Source of the DNA: Polyangia bacterium
GTDB lineage: Bacteria; Myxococcota_A; Polyangia; Polyangiales; Polyangiaceae
Length of the DNA: 12,577 bases
Assembly (NCBI GenBank): GCA_030430975.1
Contig: JAUIKB010000055.1
Coordinates: 1-12,577, forward strand
Reading direction: 5' to 3'
Shown here piece after piece: positions 6,351-12,577 of the stretch. The position numbers were made by a program, and so were the translations under genes. Position 1 is the first letter of the stretch. Each line of letters starts with the position of its first letter. The notes under the pieces were generated by a model. The model was not told the DNA's origin and did no database searches. It worked only from the letters and a program-made list of their open reading frames with translations.

Positions 6351-7391
6351 ATGCTGCTCGCCAGCGCTCGCTTGGTAAGGATCGGCCCGTTTGCGGACTC
6401 GACGCTGTCGTTTGGCGACGATTCGCCTCGACAGCTGACCGTGATTTACGGCGGCGGCGGCACCGGCAAGTCGTCCGTGCTCGCCGCGATTGGGGCGACC
6501 AGGCCCGGGCACGCGGTGGTGCAGCTCGGGCAGCGACCACCGGGACCCGATCCGGCATTCTGCGTCTGCGAGTACCAGCTCGGTGATGACGATCCGTCGC
6601 GCCCCCATCCTCTGAGAATCGTCACGCCCAACGTGCGGCTATCCGACGGCGACAGCGAAGCCGCCCGTCGCCGGGAACAGATCCTGTTCGACAAGCTGGC
6701 ACGCGAATCCGGTTTTGCGTTTCTGGCGCTCAGCGCGGCTCGCTGGCATTCGCGACAACCCATCGCGTTGAACGCTCCGCTTCGCACCGTCGCGCGTTAC
6801 GACGTGACTGCTCAGACGATCTTCGATGACGCCGGCCGCGCCGACCTCGGCCGTGAAACGAAGCAGGCGCTGGTGTATGCCGCGATTTCGTCGGCGGTCG
6901 CGAAAACCTCCGATCGACCGTCGTCCGATCACACACTGCTCGGACACGCGATGCGCCGAGCGGTCAACGAGCTGACCGGTCTGCACGGGATCCGCTACGT
7001 GGGCATCGACCCGGGATCGTTGGAACCGGAGTTCGAATTGCCGAGCGGAGACGTCGTTCCCTTCGACCGTCTTCCGAACCGCGTCCGGCATCTGGTGTCG
7101 TTTGCCGCGCTGCCGGTGCGCGTGTTGTGGGCAGCCTATCCTGGCCGTGATCCGCGTCAGGGACAGGGTGTGTTCGGCATCGACCAGGTCGAACTGCACC
7201 AGGACGCGGCGGTGCAGACAGAAATCGGTGCGGCGCTTCGGCGCGCGCTACCGGCGGCGCAGTGGATTCTCACCACAGCGTCTCCCACCGTCGCGATGAG
7301 CTGTGACCGATCCGAGCTCATCGCACTCAGGCGCGACGGCGACGAACCCGCCGGCGAACTATCCGTCGACGACGCCGCTTTGCTCCACTGA
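6351..7391 (+). CDS. AAA/SMC-like ATP-binding protein with degenerate catalytic motifs
   Basis: 346 residues, cytoplasmic. The N-terminus (ARLVRIGPFADSTLSF) followed by VIYGGGGTGKSS (Walker A, residues 34-41) is the layout of RecF/SMC/OLD-like ATPases of the AAA_21/AAA_23 type. Residues about 234-260 (PFDRLPNRVRHLVSFAALPVRVLWA) take the place of the signature helix (usually LSxGxxxLL). Walker B is GVFGIDQVELHQD: Asp278 is present, but the usual next Glu is Gln279. The following strand reads WILTTASPTV where relatives have TTHSP, so the conserved His is Ala310. ATP binding is likely; hydrolysis may be impaired. The start is ATG 6351, giving a 68-bp divergent gap to the asparaginase-domain gene. 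The 3' end overlaps the convergent DUF2330-like gene by 65 bp. No partner nuclease or reverse transcriptase is adjacent, so a defence role is not supported. Confidence 0.8.
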   Translation: MLLASARLVRIGPFADSTLSFGDDSPRQLTVIYGGGGTGKSSVLAAIGATRPGHAVVQLGQRPPGPDPAFCVCEYQLGDDDPSRPHPLRIVTPNVRLSDGDSEAARRREQILFDKLARESGFAFLALSAARWHSRQPIALNAPLRTVARYDVTAQTIFDDAGRADLGRETKQALVYAAISSAVAKTSDRPSSDHTLLGHAMRRAVNELTGLHGIRYVGIDPGSLEPEFELPSGDVVPFDRLPNRVRHLVSFAALPVRVLWAAYPGRDPRQGQGVFGIDQVELHQDAAVQTEIGAALRRALPAAQWILTTASPTVAMSCDRSELIALRRDGDEPAGELSVDDAALLH

Positions 7392-9090
7392 AGCGGCGCA
7401 GCGGCAGCAGCAGGCCAGCGCCCGCCAGTGTCCAGACGCTCGCCCGACGTCGGGAACGACGCCGCACGCTACACCCCTCACCGCTCGACGAGCTATCGCC
7501 GCCGCAGTCCGGCCCCTCCGAGCCAGAGCTATCCCCGGAGCAGCCGCTGTCGTCGTAGCCGTCCGAGCTGTCGCCGCCGCAGTCGCTATCGTCGTAGCTG
7601 TCCGAACTGTCGCCACCGCAGTCGTCGTCGTCGTAGCTGTCCGAACTATCGCCACCACAGTCGTCCTCGTCGTCGTAGCTATCGGACGTGTCGCCGCCGC
7701 AATCGTCTTCGCTGCTCGACGAGCCTTCGGGCTCGGGCGATCCACTGCAATCGAAGACGTAGCTCGTTTGCGAATCGTAACTCTCGACTACGGTCGTTGC
7801 CCCGCCGTCGCCACCGCCGTAGCCGCCGTATGTGCCACCGAATCCACCGACCCCTGGCGGCGGCGGATTGCCTGGGCACGCCGACTCGTCTGCGTATGAA
7901 GCCGTGGACACGACCGGGATGTCGCTAGCATCGTCAAATTCAACCTCGATCGGATAGCCTGTGACCACACGCCCGACGATGCGGGTAAACCGTGGAACTA
8001 CCGTCGCTCCTGACAGCGCAAGCGCGACGTCACGGTACCCTTCGCAACTGAGCGCGTCGGTCGCGGCAGCGTCGCACGTAGCGTCGTCGCCCGACTGAAC
8101 CGCCCCCTCCGCGCACGCAACCGGAAAACTCGCCATGCCGGCGTCGAGGATACCGGCAATCGCGGACGTGCAGCGATCGGCGTCAGCCGCGCCGGACGTC
8201 ACACCGGTCGCGAAGCCGTGAAGAATCGGTGGCACCGTCACTTCGGAGCTAACCGCCCACGCCGTCAGCGCCCGACTGCTGAACGCTTCGACGACATACG
8301 CGCTGCGCCCCTGTTCGGTTTCCGTATAGAATTTCGACTCGACGGAATCGGCATAGGCACTTCGCGCCGTGGACGAATCCCAGCCGTCGTCGAGTTCGCT
8401 GCGCTGGATGTGCTGACGGTCGCCAAACCAGCCTAGTCCGGAACCTGCCGTGTACACCGTCAGATTGACTGGGCCCGTCGCATCCGTAGCAAGGATCTCA
8501 AGGGCGCGGGAACCCCCGACCTGACTAAACCGCACGGTGTCGCCCACCGACCAGGCGCTCGGAGCCGAGAACTCCAAAGCCAGGAATCGATCCGTCGACG
8601 CTCGCTTCAGAGCGTCGAGAGCAGAATCGTCGACGCGAAGCCCGGCCTTTAGGGCGTGATCGGTAACGGCGGCGGCAGAATCGAAGTGCAACAGCGCGCG
8701 CGCTGCGTGACGCGGCAGGGCAGTCGCCAGAGAGTCCACGCGGGCGTCCTCCTTCGAACAGGACCTGGCGCCGATGGGCGCGGTAATCCGCGGTGCCAGC
8801 GAGCGGTCGAGGGCGTCCATCCACGCGTCCCCTGCGACGTCCACCGCGGCGTCGGCAGGGAGCGGCAGGACCCAGAGCGCCTGCCCCCCCACGGGAGCGA
8901 GCTGCACGCGCACCCACGACACGTGACTGGCCTGGTTCGCAGCGATGGCGACCTGAACATCCAGCTCGGGCGCCGCGCGTTCGCTGAACAGCATGCCCAC
9001 AGCCGCCGCGGGACTCGCGCACGCCAGCGCCATAGCGCCGGCCGCGATCCCCACACCGAGGCGCGCTCGGATCGTTCGAGTAACCACCAT
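7327..9090 (-). CDS. DUF2330-like exported protein with Cys/Asp/Ser repeats and MYXO-CTERM-like tail
   Basis: 587 residues from ATG 9090. Residues 1-30 are a Sec signal peptide (Arg-rich start, hydrophobic core, cut near SPAAA-VG). The mature N-terminal half carries the DUF2330 hallmark of a Trp-Val-Leu-Pro-Leu-Pro turn (ALWVLPLPADAAVDV) followed by LAPRITAP. Residues about 400-430 are Gly/Pro-rich; about 461-540 are tandem CGGDSSDSYDD-type repeats with Cys at 464, 478, 491, 504, 517, 529 and 540. Then come EGCSVRRRSRRR, a hydrophobic stretch (about 550-564) and clustered Arg, which resembles a MYXO-CTERM sorting tail (Cys, TM, Arg cluster) but with extra Arg residues before and after the helix. 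The protein is therefore probably exported and surface-anchored. An upstream in-frame ATG at 9096 exists, but AAAGG sits 7 nt before 9090 and only 1 nt before 9096. Molecular function unknown. Confidence 0.8.
   Translation of the reverse strand: MVVTRTIRARLGVGIAAGAMALACASPAAAVGMLFSERAAPELDVQVAIAANQASHVSWVRVQLAPVGGQALWVLPLPADAAVDVAGDAWMDALDRSLAPRITAPIGARSCSKEDARVDSLATALPRHAARALLHFDSAAAVTDHALKAGLRVDDSALDALKRASTDRFLALEFSAPSAWSVGDTVRFSQVGGSRALEILATDATGPVNLTVYTAGSGLGWFGDRQHIQRSELDDGWDSSTARSAYADSVESKFYTETEQGRSAYVVEAFSSRALTAWAVSSEVTVPPILHGFATGVTSGAADADRCTSAIAGILDAGMASFPVACAEGAVQSGDDATCDAAATDALSCEGYRDVALALSGATVVPRFTRIVGRVVTGYPIEVEFDDASDIPVVSTASYADESACPGNPPPPGVGGFGGTYGGYGGGDGGATTVVESYDSQTSYVFDCSGSPEPEGSSSSEDDCGGDTSDSYDDEDDCGGDSSDSYDDDDCGGDSSDSYDDSDCGGDSSDGYDDSGCSGDSSGSEGPDCGGDSSSSGEGCSVRRRSRRRASVWTLAGAGLLLPLRRFSGAKRRRRRIVRRRVRRRRA
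7471..7710 (-). repeat. In-gene tandem repeats of about 39 bp encoding CGGDSSDSYDD units
   Basis: Within the DUF2330-like gene, roughly five to six units of 36-42 bp follow each other; the best-preserved three are 39 bp and encode C-G-G-D-S-S-D-(S/G)-Y-D-D plus two acidic residues. Later units decay (CSGDSSGSEG, CGGDSSSSGE). Spacing between successive Cys codons is 14, 13, 13, 13, 12 and 11 residues. The repeats are protein-coding and multiples of three, typical of expansion by slippage or unequal recombination. Confidence 0.85.
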
Positions 9091-9097
9091 ACCCATG

Positions 9098-9102
9098 CCT
9101 TT
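9098..9102 (-). promoter_or_regulatory. Shine-Dalgarno AAAGG deciding the DUF2330-like start
   Basis: AAAGG on the minus strand lies 7 nt before the ATG at 9090 but 1 nt before the ATG at 9096, so the internal ATG is favoured. The rest of the gap 9097-9205 shows no convincing promoter or terminator. Confidence 0.45.
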
Positions 9103-9205
9103 GCAACTGGCGTGCCGACGGAATCGGCGGCGAATTGGCGGGACGAGAGTGGAGTGTGAACCGCCGGAATCGACGTGTGCCCACAGCGCACGGTTCGGTT
9201 CCGCG

Positions 9206-9781
9206 TCAGTGCACGGCGGCGCGAAACGGCACGCTGGCTACGATTTCGGCCTCCGCTTCGAGCAGCTCGTCAGCGCGAGCGCGCACGACCTCATGGGGGA
9301 AGTATTCACGCGCCAGCCGGAAGAACAGCGCGTGATGGCGAGCCTCTGCCCGGGTTAGGTCGACGTACATCTGCTTCAGAGCCGGGTCGGTCACGCGCTC
9401 GGAGACGAGCTGCAAACGCTCGCAGCCGCGCGCCTCGACCACGCCGGCAACCAGCAGTCGATCGAGAAACAGCTCGTCGCCGACGCGTCCGCGCATCAAC
9501 CCGCGCAGAGCTCCCACGTATTCGTCTTTGTAGTCCGATTGCAGCTGCAGCCCGCGTTCGGCCAGCACACGAAACACTCGATGGAAATGCTCGAGCTCCT
9601 CGCGCGCGAACTCGATGAGGGGATCGAGGATGAGCGCCCGGTCCGGGTACTTGACGACCAGCGACAGGCCGGTCGCGGACGCCTTTCGTTCGCACGCGGC
9701 GTGATCGATCAGAAACGCATCGAAGTCCGCAAACACCACGTCCAGCCACTGGGGCGGTGTCGAGGTTCTCAAGTCCAACAT
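9206..9781 (-). CDS. miaE: tRNA-(ms2io6A)-hydroxylase MiaE
   Basis: 191 residues, the family's usual size. MiaE is a ferritin-like di-iron monooxygenase that hydroxylates the isopentenyl side chain of 2-methylthio-N6-isopentenyladenosine at position 37 of tRNAs reading UNN codons. The sequence shows STPPQWL at the N-terminus, DHAACERKA (Glu31), FAREELEHFHRV (Glu62 and His65), VVEARGCERL (Glu116) and RAEARHHALFF (Glu146 and His149): the complete set of di-iron ligands in the order E, ExxH, E, ExxH. The ATG at 9781 begins MLDLRTSTPP; the 18 Arg-rich codons upstream in the same frame are within the metallophosphoesterase 3' end and are not conserved. It starts 13 bp after that gene's stop, so the two are probably co-transcribed. 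The MiaA and MiaB partners are not in the window. Confidence 0.93.
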   Translation of the reverse strand: MLDLRTSTPPQWLDVVFADFDAFLIDHAACERKASATGLSLVVKYPDRALILDPLIEFAREELEHFHRVFRVLAERGLQLQSDYKDEYVGALRGLMRGRVGDELFLDRLLVAGVVEARGCERLQLVSERVTDPALKQMYVDLTRAEARHHALFFRLAREYFPHEVVRARADELLEAEAEIVASVPFRAAVH

Positions 9782-9794
9782 GCTGCGCGCTATA

Positions 9795-11039
9795 TCACGT
9801 CTGGGCTTGCGTCTCCGACCAGGCGCCGTGCGCATGAATCCGCAGCAAGCTGTCTTCTGCGGGCACGCCGATCCGGAGCGGAAACCCGTAGTGTCCGGTG
9901 CCGCGGTGCACGTAGAGCCGATCCGTGCCGCGCGCCCACAGGCCGTGGTCAGGCATCTGGACGAACAGACGCATCAGCGTGAACGTGAGACCCAAACTGA
10001 CCAAACCGACCTGTCCGCCGTGGGTGTGGCCTGAGAGCGCCAGGTCGGCGTCGCCTGGCTGCAAGTGCTTGAACGCACCCGGATCGTGAAGCAGCACCAA
10101 CCTAAGCACACCGGGCTGTCGGGGACACGCGGCTGCTACTGCGTCCATCCGCTCTTTGCGGCGCCGGAACGCATAATCGTGGCCGACGATCTGGACGCGC
10201 CCAGCAGGCGTGTCGACGCTGGTCGCGCAATCGACTAACAGCCGAACACCAACGCGGTCCAAAGCGGTTTGCACCGTCTCGGGCGCCTCCAAATCGTGAT
10301 TCCCGCGACAGGCGAACGTCTTGCCCGCCAGCGGCGCTAGCGGCTCGAGCGCAGTCGCCAGGTGCCCCGGATCACGCTGCGACTCCATGGTGAGAAAGTC
10401 TCCTGTGAGCAGGACGAGATCGGGTTCACGCTCGACCGCACGTTCGACAATCCGGCGCAGTCGCGCCACTGACATGAACGGACCGAGGTGTGGGTCGGTG
10501 ATCTGAACCACCCGCAGCGGGCGCTCGGATCGCTCTGACGACACAGGACAACGATCCAGCGCGCCGCGGTCGGTGCCATCCGCCACCACCACGTCGACCT
10601 GCTCCACGCGGGGCCGAAGCGACTGGACGAGTCCGACAAGCGCGGCGAAGTACGCCAGGACAAAACCGTGCGGTGTCGCGCCGAAGGCGCTCGCCACGGC
10701 CCAAGGCAAGGCGAGGATCGTACCCGCGGTGAACGTCAGGGCCGGCACGCTACAGAGCGCGCGATACGGCAGCCCCATCATGCGCGGACGGCTCAGTACA
10801 AGCGCCTGCACGTACACCAAGCCGTGCAAACAGCCGAACACGTACGGCAGCCAGGGCGCACGGACAGTCGTGAAGCCCAGGGGAAGCGGGTCCAAGTATC
10901 GAAACAACGCCAGCACAATCAGCGTGTGAACGCTCAGACGAATCGCCGAAAACGCGGCATATGAACGCCCACGAACCGCTAGCGCGGTGAGGGATACCGT
11001 CGCGACCGCGGCCCAGGACGCTAGCGCGATCGTCGTCAT
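9795..11039 (-). CDS. Membrane-anchored metallophosphoesterase (YkuE-like)
   Basis: 414 residues. The N-terminal third holds about four to five hydrophobic helices (roughly 3-22, 32-48, 66-83, 95-117, 122-140). A calcineurin-like phosphoesterase domain follows from about residue 174: VVQITDPHLG (Asp182, His184), LLTGDFLTM (Asp214), CRGNHDLEAP (Asn247, His248), LLHDPGAF (His318) and LSGHTHGGQVG (His338, His340). All metal-binding and catalytic residues for a di-metal centre are present. The layout and the HTHGGQ box resemble YkuE/YaeI-type phosphodiesterases, reported to act on lipids or UDP-sugars, but the substrate here is unknown. ATG 11039 has GGAG only 3 nt upstream. It lies 70 bp from the divergent radical SAM gene and precedes miaE on the same strand. 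Confidence 0.9.
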   Translation of the reverse strand: MTTIALASWAAVATVSLTALAVRGRSYAAFSAIRLSVHTLIVLALFRYLDPLPLGFTTVRAPWLPYVFGCLHGLVYVQALVLSRPRMMGLPYRALCSVPALTFTAGTILALPWAVASAFGATPHGFVLAYFAALVGLVQSLRPRVEQVDVVVADGTDRGALDRCPVSSERSERPLRVVQITDPHLGPFMSVARLRRIVERAVEREPDLVLLTGDFLTMESQRDPGHLATALEPLAPLAGKTFACRGNHDLEAPETVQTALDRVGVRLLVDCATSVDTPAGRVQIVGHDYAFRRRKERMDAVAAACPRQPGVLRLVLLHDPGAFKHLQPGDADLALSGHTHGGQVGLVSLGLTFTLMRLFVQMPDHGLWARGTDRLYVHRGTGHYGFPLRIGVPAEDSLLRIHAHGAWSETQAQT

Positions 11040-11094
11040 CGGCTCCGTCCGAGAATTTCCCCGCGCGTCATGGTCGGCACGCTCCTACAGGTAC

Positions 11095-11100
11095 TACACT
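11095..11100 (+). promoter_or_regulatory. Candidate -10 box of the radical SAM gene
   Basis: TACACT ends 9 nt before the ATG at 11110, within the 70-bp divergent gap (11040-11109). No matching -35 and no SD are seen, so a leaderless or nearly leaderless transcript is possible. This is a short motif and could be chance. Confidence 0.22.
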
Positions 11101-11109
11101 GCCGCCGGC

Positions 11110-11985
11110 ATGGACTACATCGGACGAATTTTTCGACCCCCCAGCGAAGCCCGAAGCCTGCTTCTGCAGGTAACGGTGGGCTGCAGCCACAATCGTTGTG
11201 CCTATTGCGACATGTACCGCGACAAGCGCTTCAAGGTGAAGCCCGTTGAGCGCGTCATGGCAGATATCGACGAGGCGGCGCGGCTTGGCCCGGCGCACGA
11301 CAAGCTGTTTCTGTGTGATGGCGACGCGCTGATCCTGAGCACCAAACGCCTGCTTCCGATCCTGGAGGCGGTCGGCGAGAAGCTGCCGTGGATCCGCCGC
11401 GTGGGCGTGTACGGCGACACGCGGAGCGTCGGCAACAAGTCCGTGGCGGAGTTGAAGGAACTCGCGGATGCGGGGCTCGGAATCGTGTATCACGGCTTCG
11501 AGTCGGGCGACGACGAGGTACTCAAGCTCATCGACAAGGGCGGCACCCGCGACGAATGTATCGAAACGGCAACCAAGCTGCGAGAGGCAGGCATCGACCA
11601 CTCGGTGATGGTGCTGCTCGGAGTCGGCGGTGAGCGTCTCAGCGAGCAGCACGCGACCGCGACCGCTTCGCTCCTGTCATCGATGGACCCAGCGTACGCC
11701 GGCGCGCTGACAACCACGATCGTACCGGGCACACCTCTCGCGGAGATGGGAGCCCGGGGCGATTTCAAGTTACCCGGTAAGTTCCGAATGCTGGAAGAGC
11801 TGCGCACCATCGTGGCGGAGAGCGAATTCACTCGCTGCCGATTCTCTTCCAACCACGCCAGCAACTACCTGCCGCTGCGTTCTACCCTCCCAGACGACAA
11901 GGACGAGATGTTAGCGGTGCTCGACCTCGTGCTCGCGCGACGCGACGAACGCATCCTGAAGCCAGAGCACCATCGAGGCCTATGA
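11110..11985 (+). CDS. Radical SAM protein with CX4CX2C cluster motif
   Basis: 291 residues from ATG 11110. The 4Fe-4S site is VTVGCSHNRCAYCDMYRDKRF with Cys25, Cys30 and Cys33, spacing CX4CX2C instead of the usual CX3CX2C. This exact style (GCxxNxCxxCxMYxxxxF) is found in a widespread uncharacterised COG1032-like family, so the extra residue is a family trait rather than damage. Downstream are LFLCDGDALIL, the GFESGDDEVLKLIDKGGTRDE strand/helix typical of Elp3/MiaB-like radical SAM barrels, VMVLLGVGG, and the C-terminal FSSNHASNYLPLRSTLPDDK. The product should cleave SAM to a 5'-deoxyadenosyl radical; substrate unknown. The frame is open upstream to 10987, but that part overlaps the divergent phosphoesterase and is not conserved-looking. 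Its TGA overlaps the next ATG by 4 bp. Confidence 0.9.
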   Translation: MDYIGRIFRPPSEARSLLLQVTVGCSHNRCAYCDMYRDKRFKVKPVERVMADIDEAARLGPAHDKLFLCDGDALILSTKRLLPILEAVGEKLPWIRRVGVYGDTRSVGNKSVAELKELADAGLGIVYHGFESGDDEVLKLIDKGGTRDECIETATKLREAGIDHSVMVLLGVGGERLSEQHATATASLLSSMDPAYAGALTTTIVPGTPLAEMGARGDFKLPGKFRMLEELRTIVAESEFTRCRFSSNHASNYLPLRSTLPDDKDEMLAVLDLVLARRDERILKPEHHRGL

Positions 11986-12577
11986 CTCGACTTCTATACG
12001 CTCTTGGCTGCGTCGTCGCTGTGTCGGTCAGCGGATGCGGCGGCGCCGCCGGTCAGCCGAAATCAACCGCCGAGCCGAAGCCACAGCCCAAAACCGCACC
12101 GTCGCCCGGTGAGCACGGCACACACCACCAACCTGGCCACGGTCAAGGCCACGCGCACCACGGCGGACACCATCGCTTCGACGACGCGAAGAAATGGTCG
12201 CGAGTATTCGACGACCCCAAACGCGACGCTTGGCAAAAACCCGATGTCGTTATCGAGCAGATGCTGGTGCCCGGCAACGCGGTGATCGCGGACGTGGGTG
12301 CCGGCACCGGATACTTCTCGGTGCGGCTCGCCAAGCGGTACCCGTCCAGCCGCGTCGTAGCCATCGACATCGAGCCGAATCTTCTGAAGCACGTTGAGAC
12401 GCGTGCCGCGGCAGCCACGCTCAAGAACCTTAGCACCCAACTGGCAACGGCCGACGATGCCAAACTACCGGACAACACCGACGTGGTGCTGTTGGTCGAC
12501 ACCTACCATCACATCGCCAAGCGTTCGGAGTACTTCGCACGACTCGTACCGCAGCTTAGCGACCGGGGGCGGATCGT
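11982..12577 (+). CDS. His-rich lipoprotein with class I SAM methyltransferase domain (3' truncated by window)
   Basis: Starts at ATG 11982, overlapping the radical SAM stop (ATGA), and stays open to the window edge: 198 codons are visible. Residues 1-18 are a lipoprotein signal with lipobox VSGC (Cys19). A Pro/Lys/Ala linker leads into a His cluster, nine His between 45 and 64 (HGTHH...HAHHGGHH). RFDDAKKWSRVFDDPKRDAWQKPD precedes the methyltransferase core: ADVGAGTGYFSVRLAK (motif I, 104-110), VVAIDIEP (Asp129, ribose-binding acidic residue) and LLVDTYHHI. The core fold belongs to the Methyltransf_11/25 type. Being a lipoprotein places a SAM-dependent domain outside the cytoplasmic membrane, where SAM supply is uncertain; the His cluster could bind metal. 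Translational coupling suggests a joint role with the radical SAM protein. The substrate cannot be named. Confidence 0.88.
   Translation, partial: MTRLLYALGCVVAVSVSGCGGAAGQPKSTAEPKPQPKTAPSPGEHGTHHQPGHGQGHAHHGGHHRFDDAKKWSRVFDDPKRDAWQKPDVVIEQMLVPGNAVIADVGAGTGYFSVRLAKRYPSSRVVAIDIEPNLLKHVETRAAAATLKNLSTQLATADDAKLPDNTDVVLLVDTYHHIAKRSEYFARLVPQLSDRGRI

Noticed and set aside
6283..6558. N-terminal extension of the asparaginase-domain protein
   Set aside because: The extension is Arg/Ser-rich, not conserved-looking, and would cover the divergent ATPase start; the promoter-like GATAAT lies inside it.
6147..6608. Minus-strand frame of 153 codons spanning the asparaginase/ATPase divergent region
   Set aside because: It is out of frame with the asparaginase motifs and overlaps the Walker A part of the ATPase; no domain is seen in it.
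6351..7391. ATPase as part of an OLD-type or Septu-like defence system
   Set aside because: No TOPRIM, HNH or other nuclease domain follows in the protein or next door, and the neighbours are ordinary chromosomal genes.
7471..7710. Repeat block as a possible CRISPR array
   Set aside because: Units are directly tandem without unique spacers, in frame with a coding gene, and not palindromic; no cas genes are nearby.
7303..7928. Plus-strand open frames opposite the DUF2330-like repeats, rich in Val/Ala or in Arg/Ser
   Set aside because: They are low-complexity shadows of the GTCGTC-rich repeat DNA; the minus frame has a signal peptide, a DUF2330 motif and a meaningful C-terminus.
11068..11652. 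Minus-strand frame of 194 codons opposite the radical SAM gene
   Set aside because: It is a shadow frame; the plus strand carries the cluster Cys motif and all family blocks.

Overview
The window is GC-rich and densely coded. It holds eleven genes that can be supported, plus a possible gene tail at the left edge; the last gene runs off the right edge. The best taxonomic hints are a DUF2330-type exported protein with a degenerate MYXO-CTERM-like tail (Cys, hydrophobic stretch, Arg cluster) and a lipoprotein-type methyltransferase of a kind I associate with myxobacteria. With the GC-rich codon use and frequent lack of Shine-Dalgarno sequences, this suggests the chromosome of a myxobacterium or other Myxococcota member. 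That is inference, not a database result. I see no rRNA, tRNA, CRISPR array, IS element, phage gene or toxin-antitoxin pair.

Left part (1-3296): a HAD phosphatase of the GS1/pseudouridine-5'-phosphatase type converges on a citrate synthase-like protein that carries an N-terminal helix-turn-helix. That gene is divergent from a second, plain citrate synthase. The roughly 150 bp between the two contains two TTGATCAA palindromes exactly one helical turn apart, a good candidate operator.

Middle part (3272-7391): a minus-strand run that looks like an operon: a short asparaginase-domain protein, then an alpha/beta hydrolase, then a DUF2254-like membrane protein. Divergent from it is an AAA-type ATPase with a clear Walker A but altered Walker B and sensor-His positions.

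Right part (7327-12577): the DUF2330-like exported protein with Cys/Asp/Ser tandem repeats; MiaE (tRNA hydroxylase) downstream of a membrane-anchored metallophosphoesterase; and, divergently, a radical SAM protein whose stop overlaps the start of a His-rich lipoprotein with a class I methyltransferase domain.

Three convergent gene pairs overlap at their 3' ends (48, 25 and 65 bp), so there is no room for ordinary intergenic terminators. Several starts lack an SD and have a -10-like hexamer 6-9 nt upstream, suggesting leaderless mRNAs. There is no obvious defence or mobile system. The most interesting leads are the citrate synthase pair with its operator, the degenerate ATPase, the asparaginase domain lacking the catalytic Lys, and the His-rich lipoprotein methyltransferase coupled to a radical SAM enzyme.
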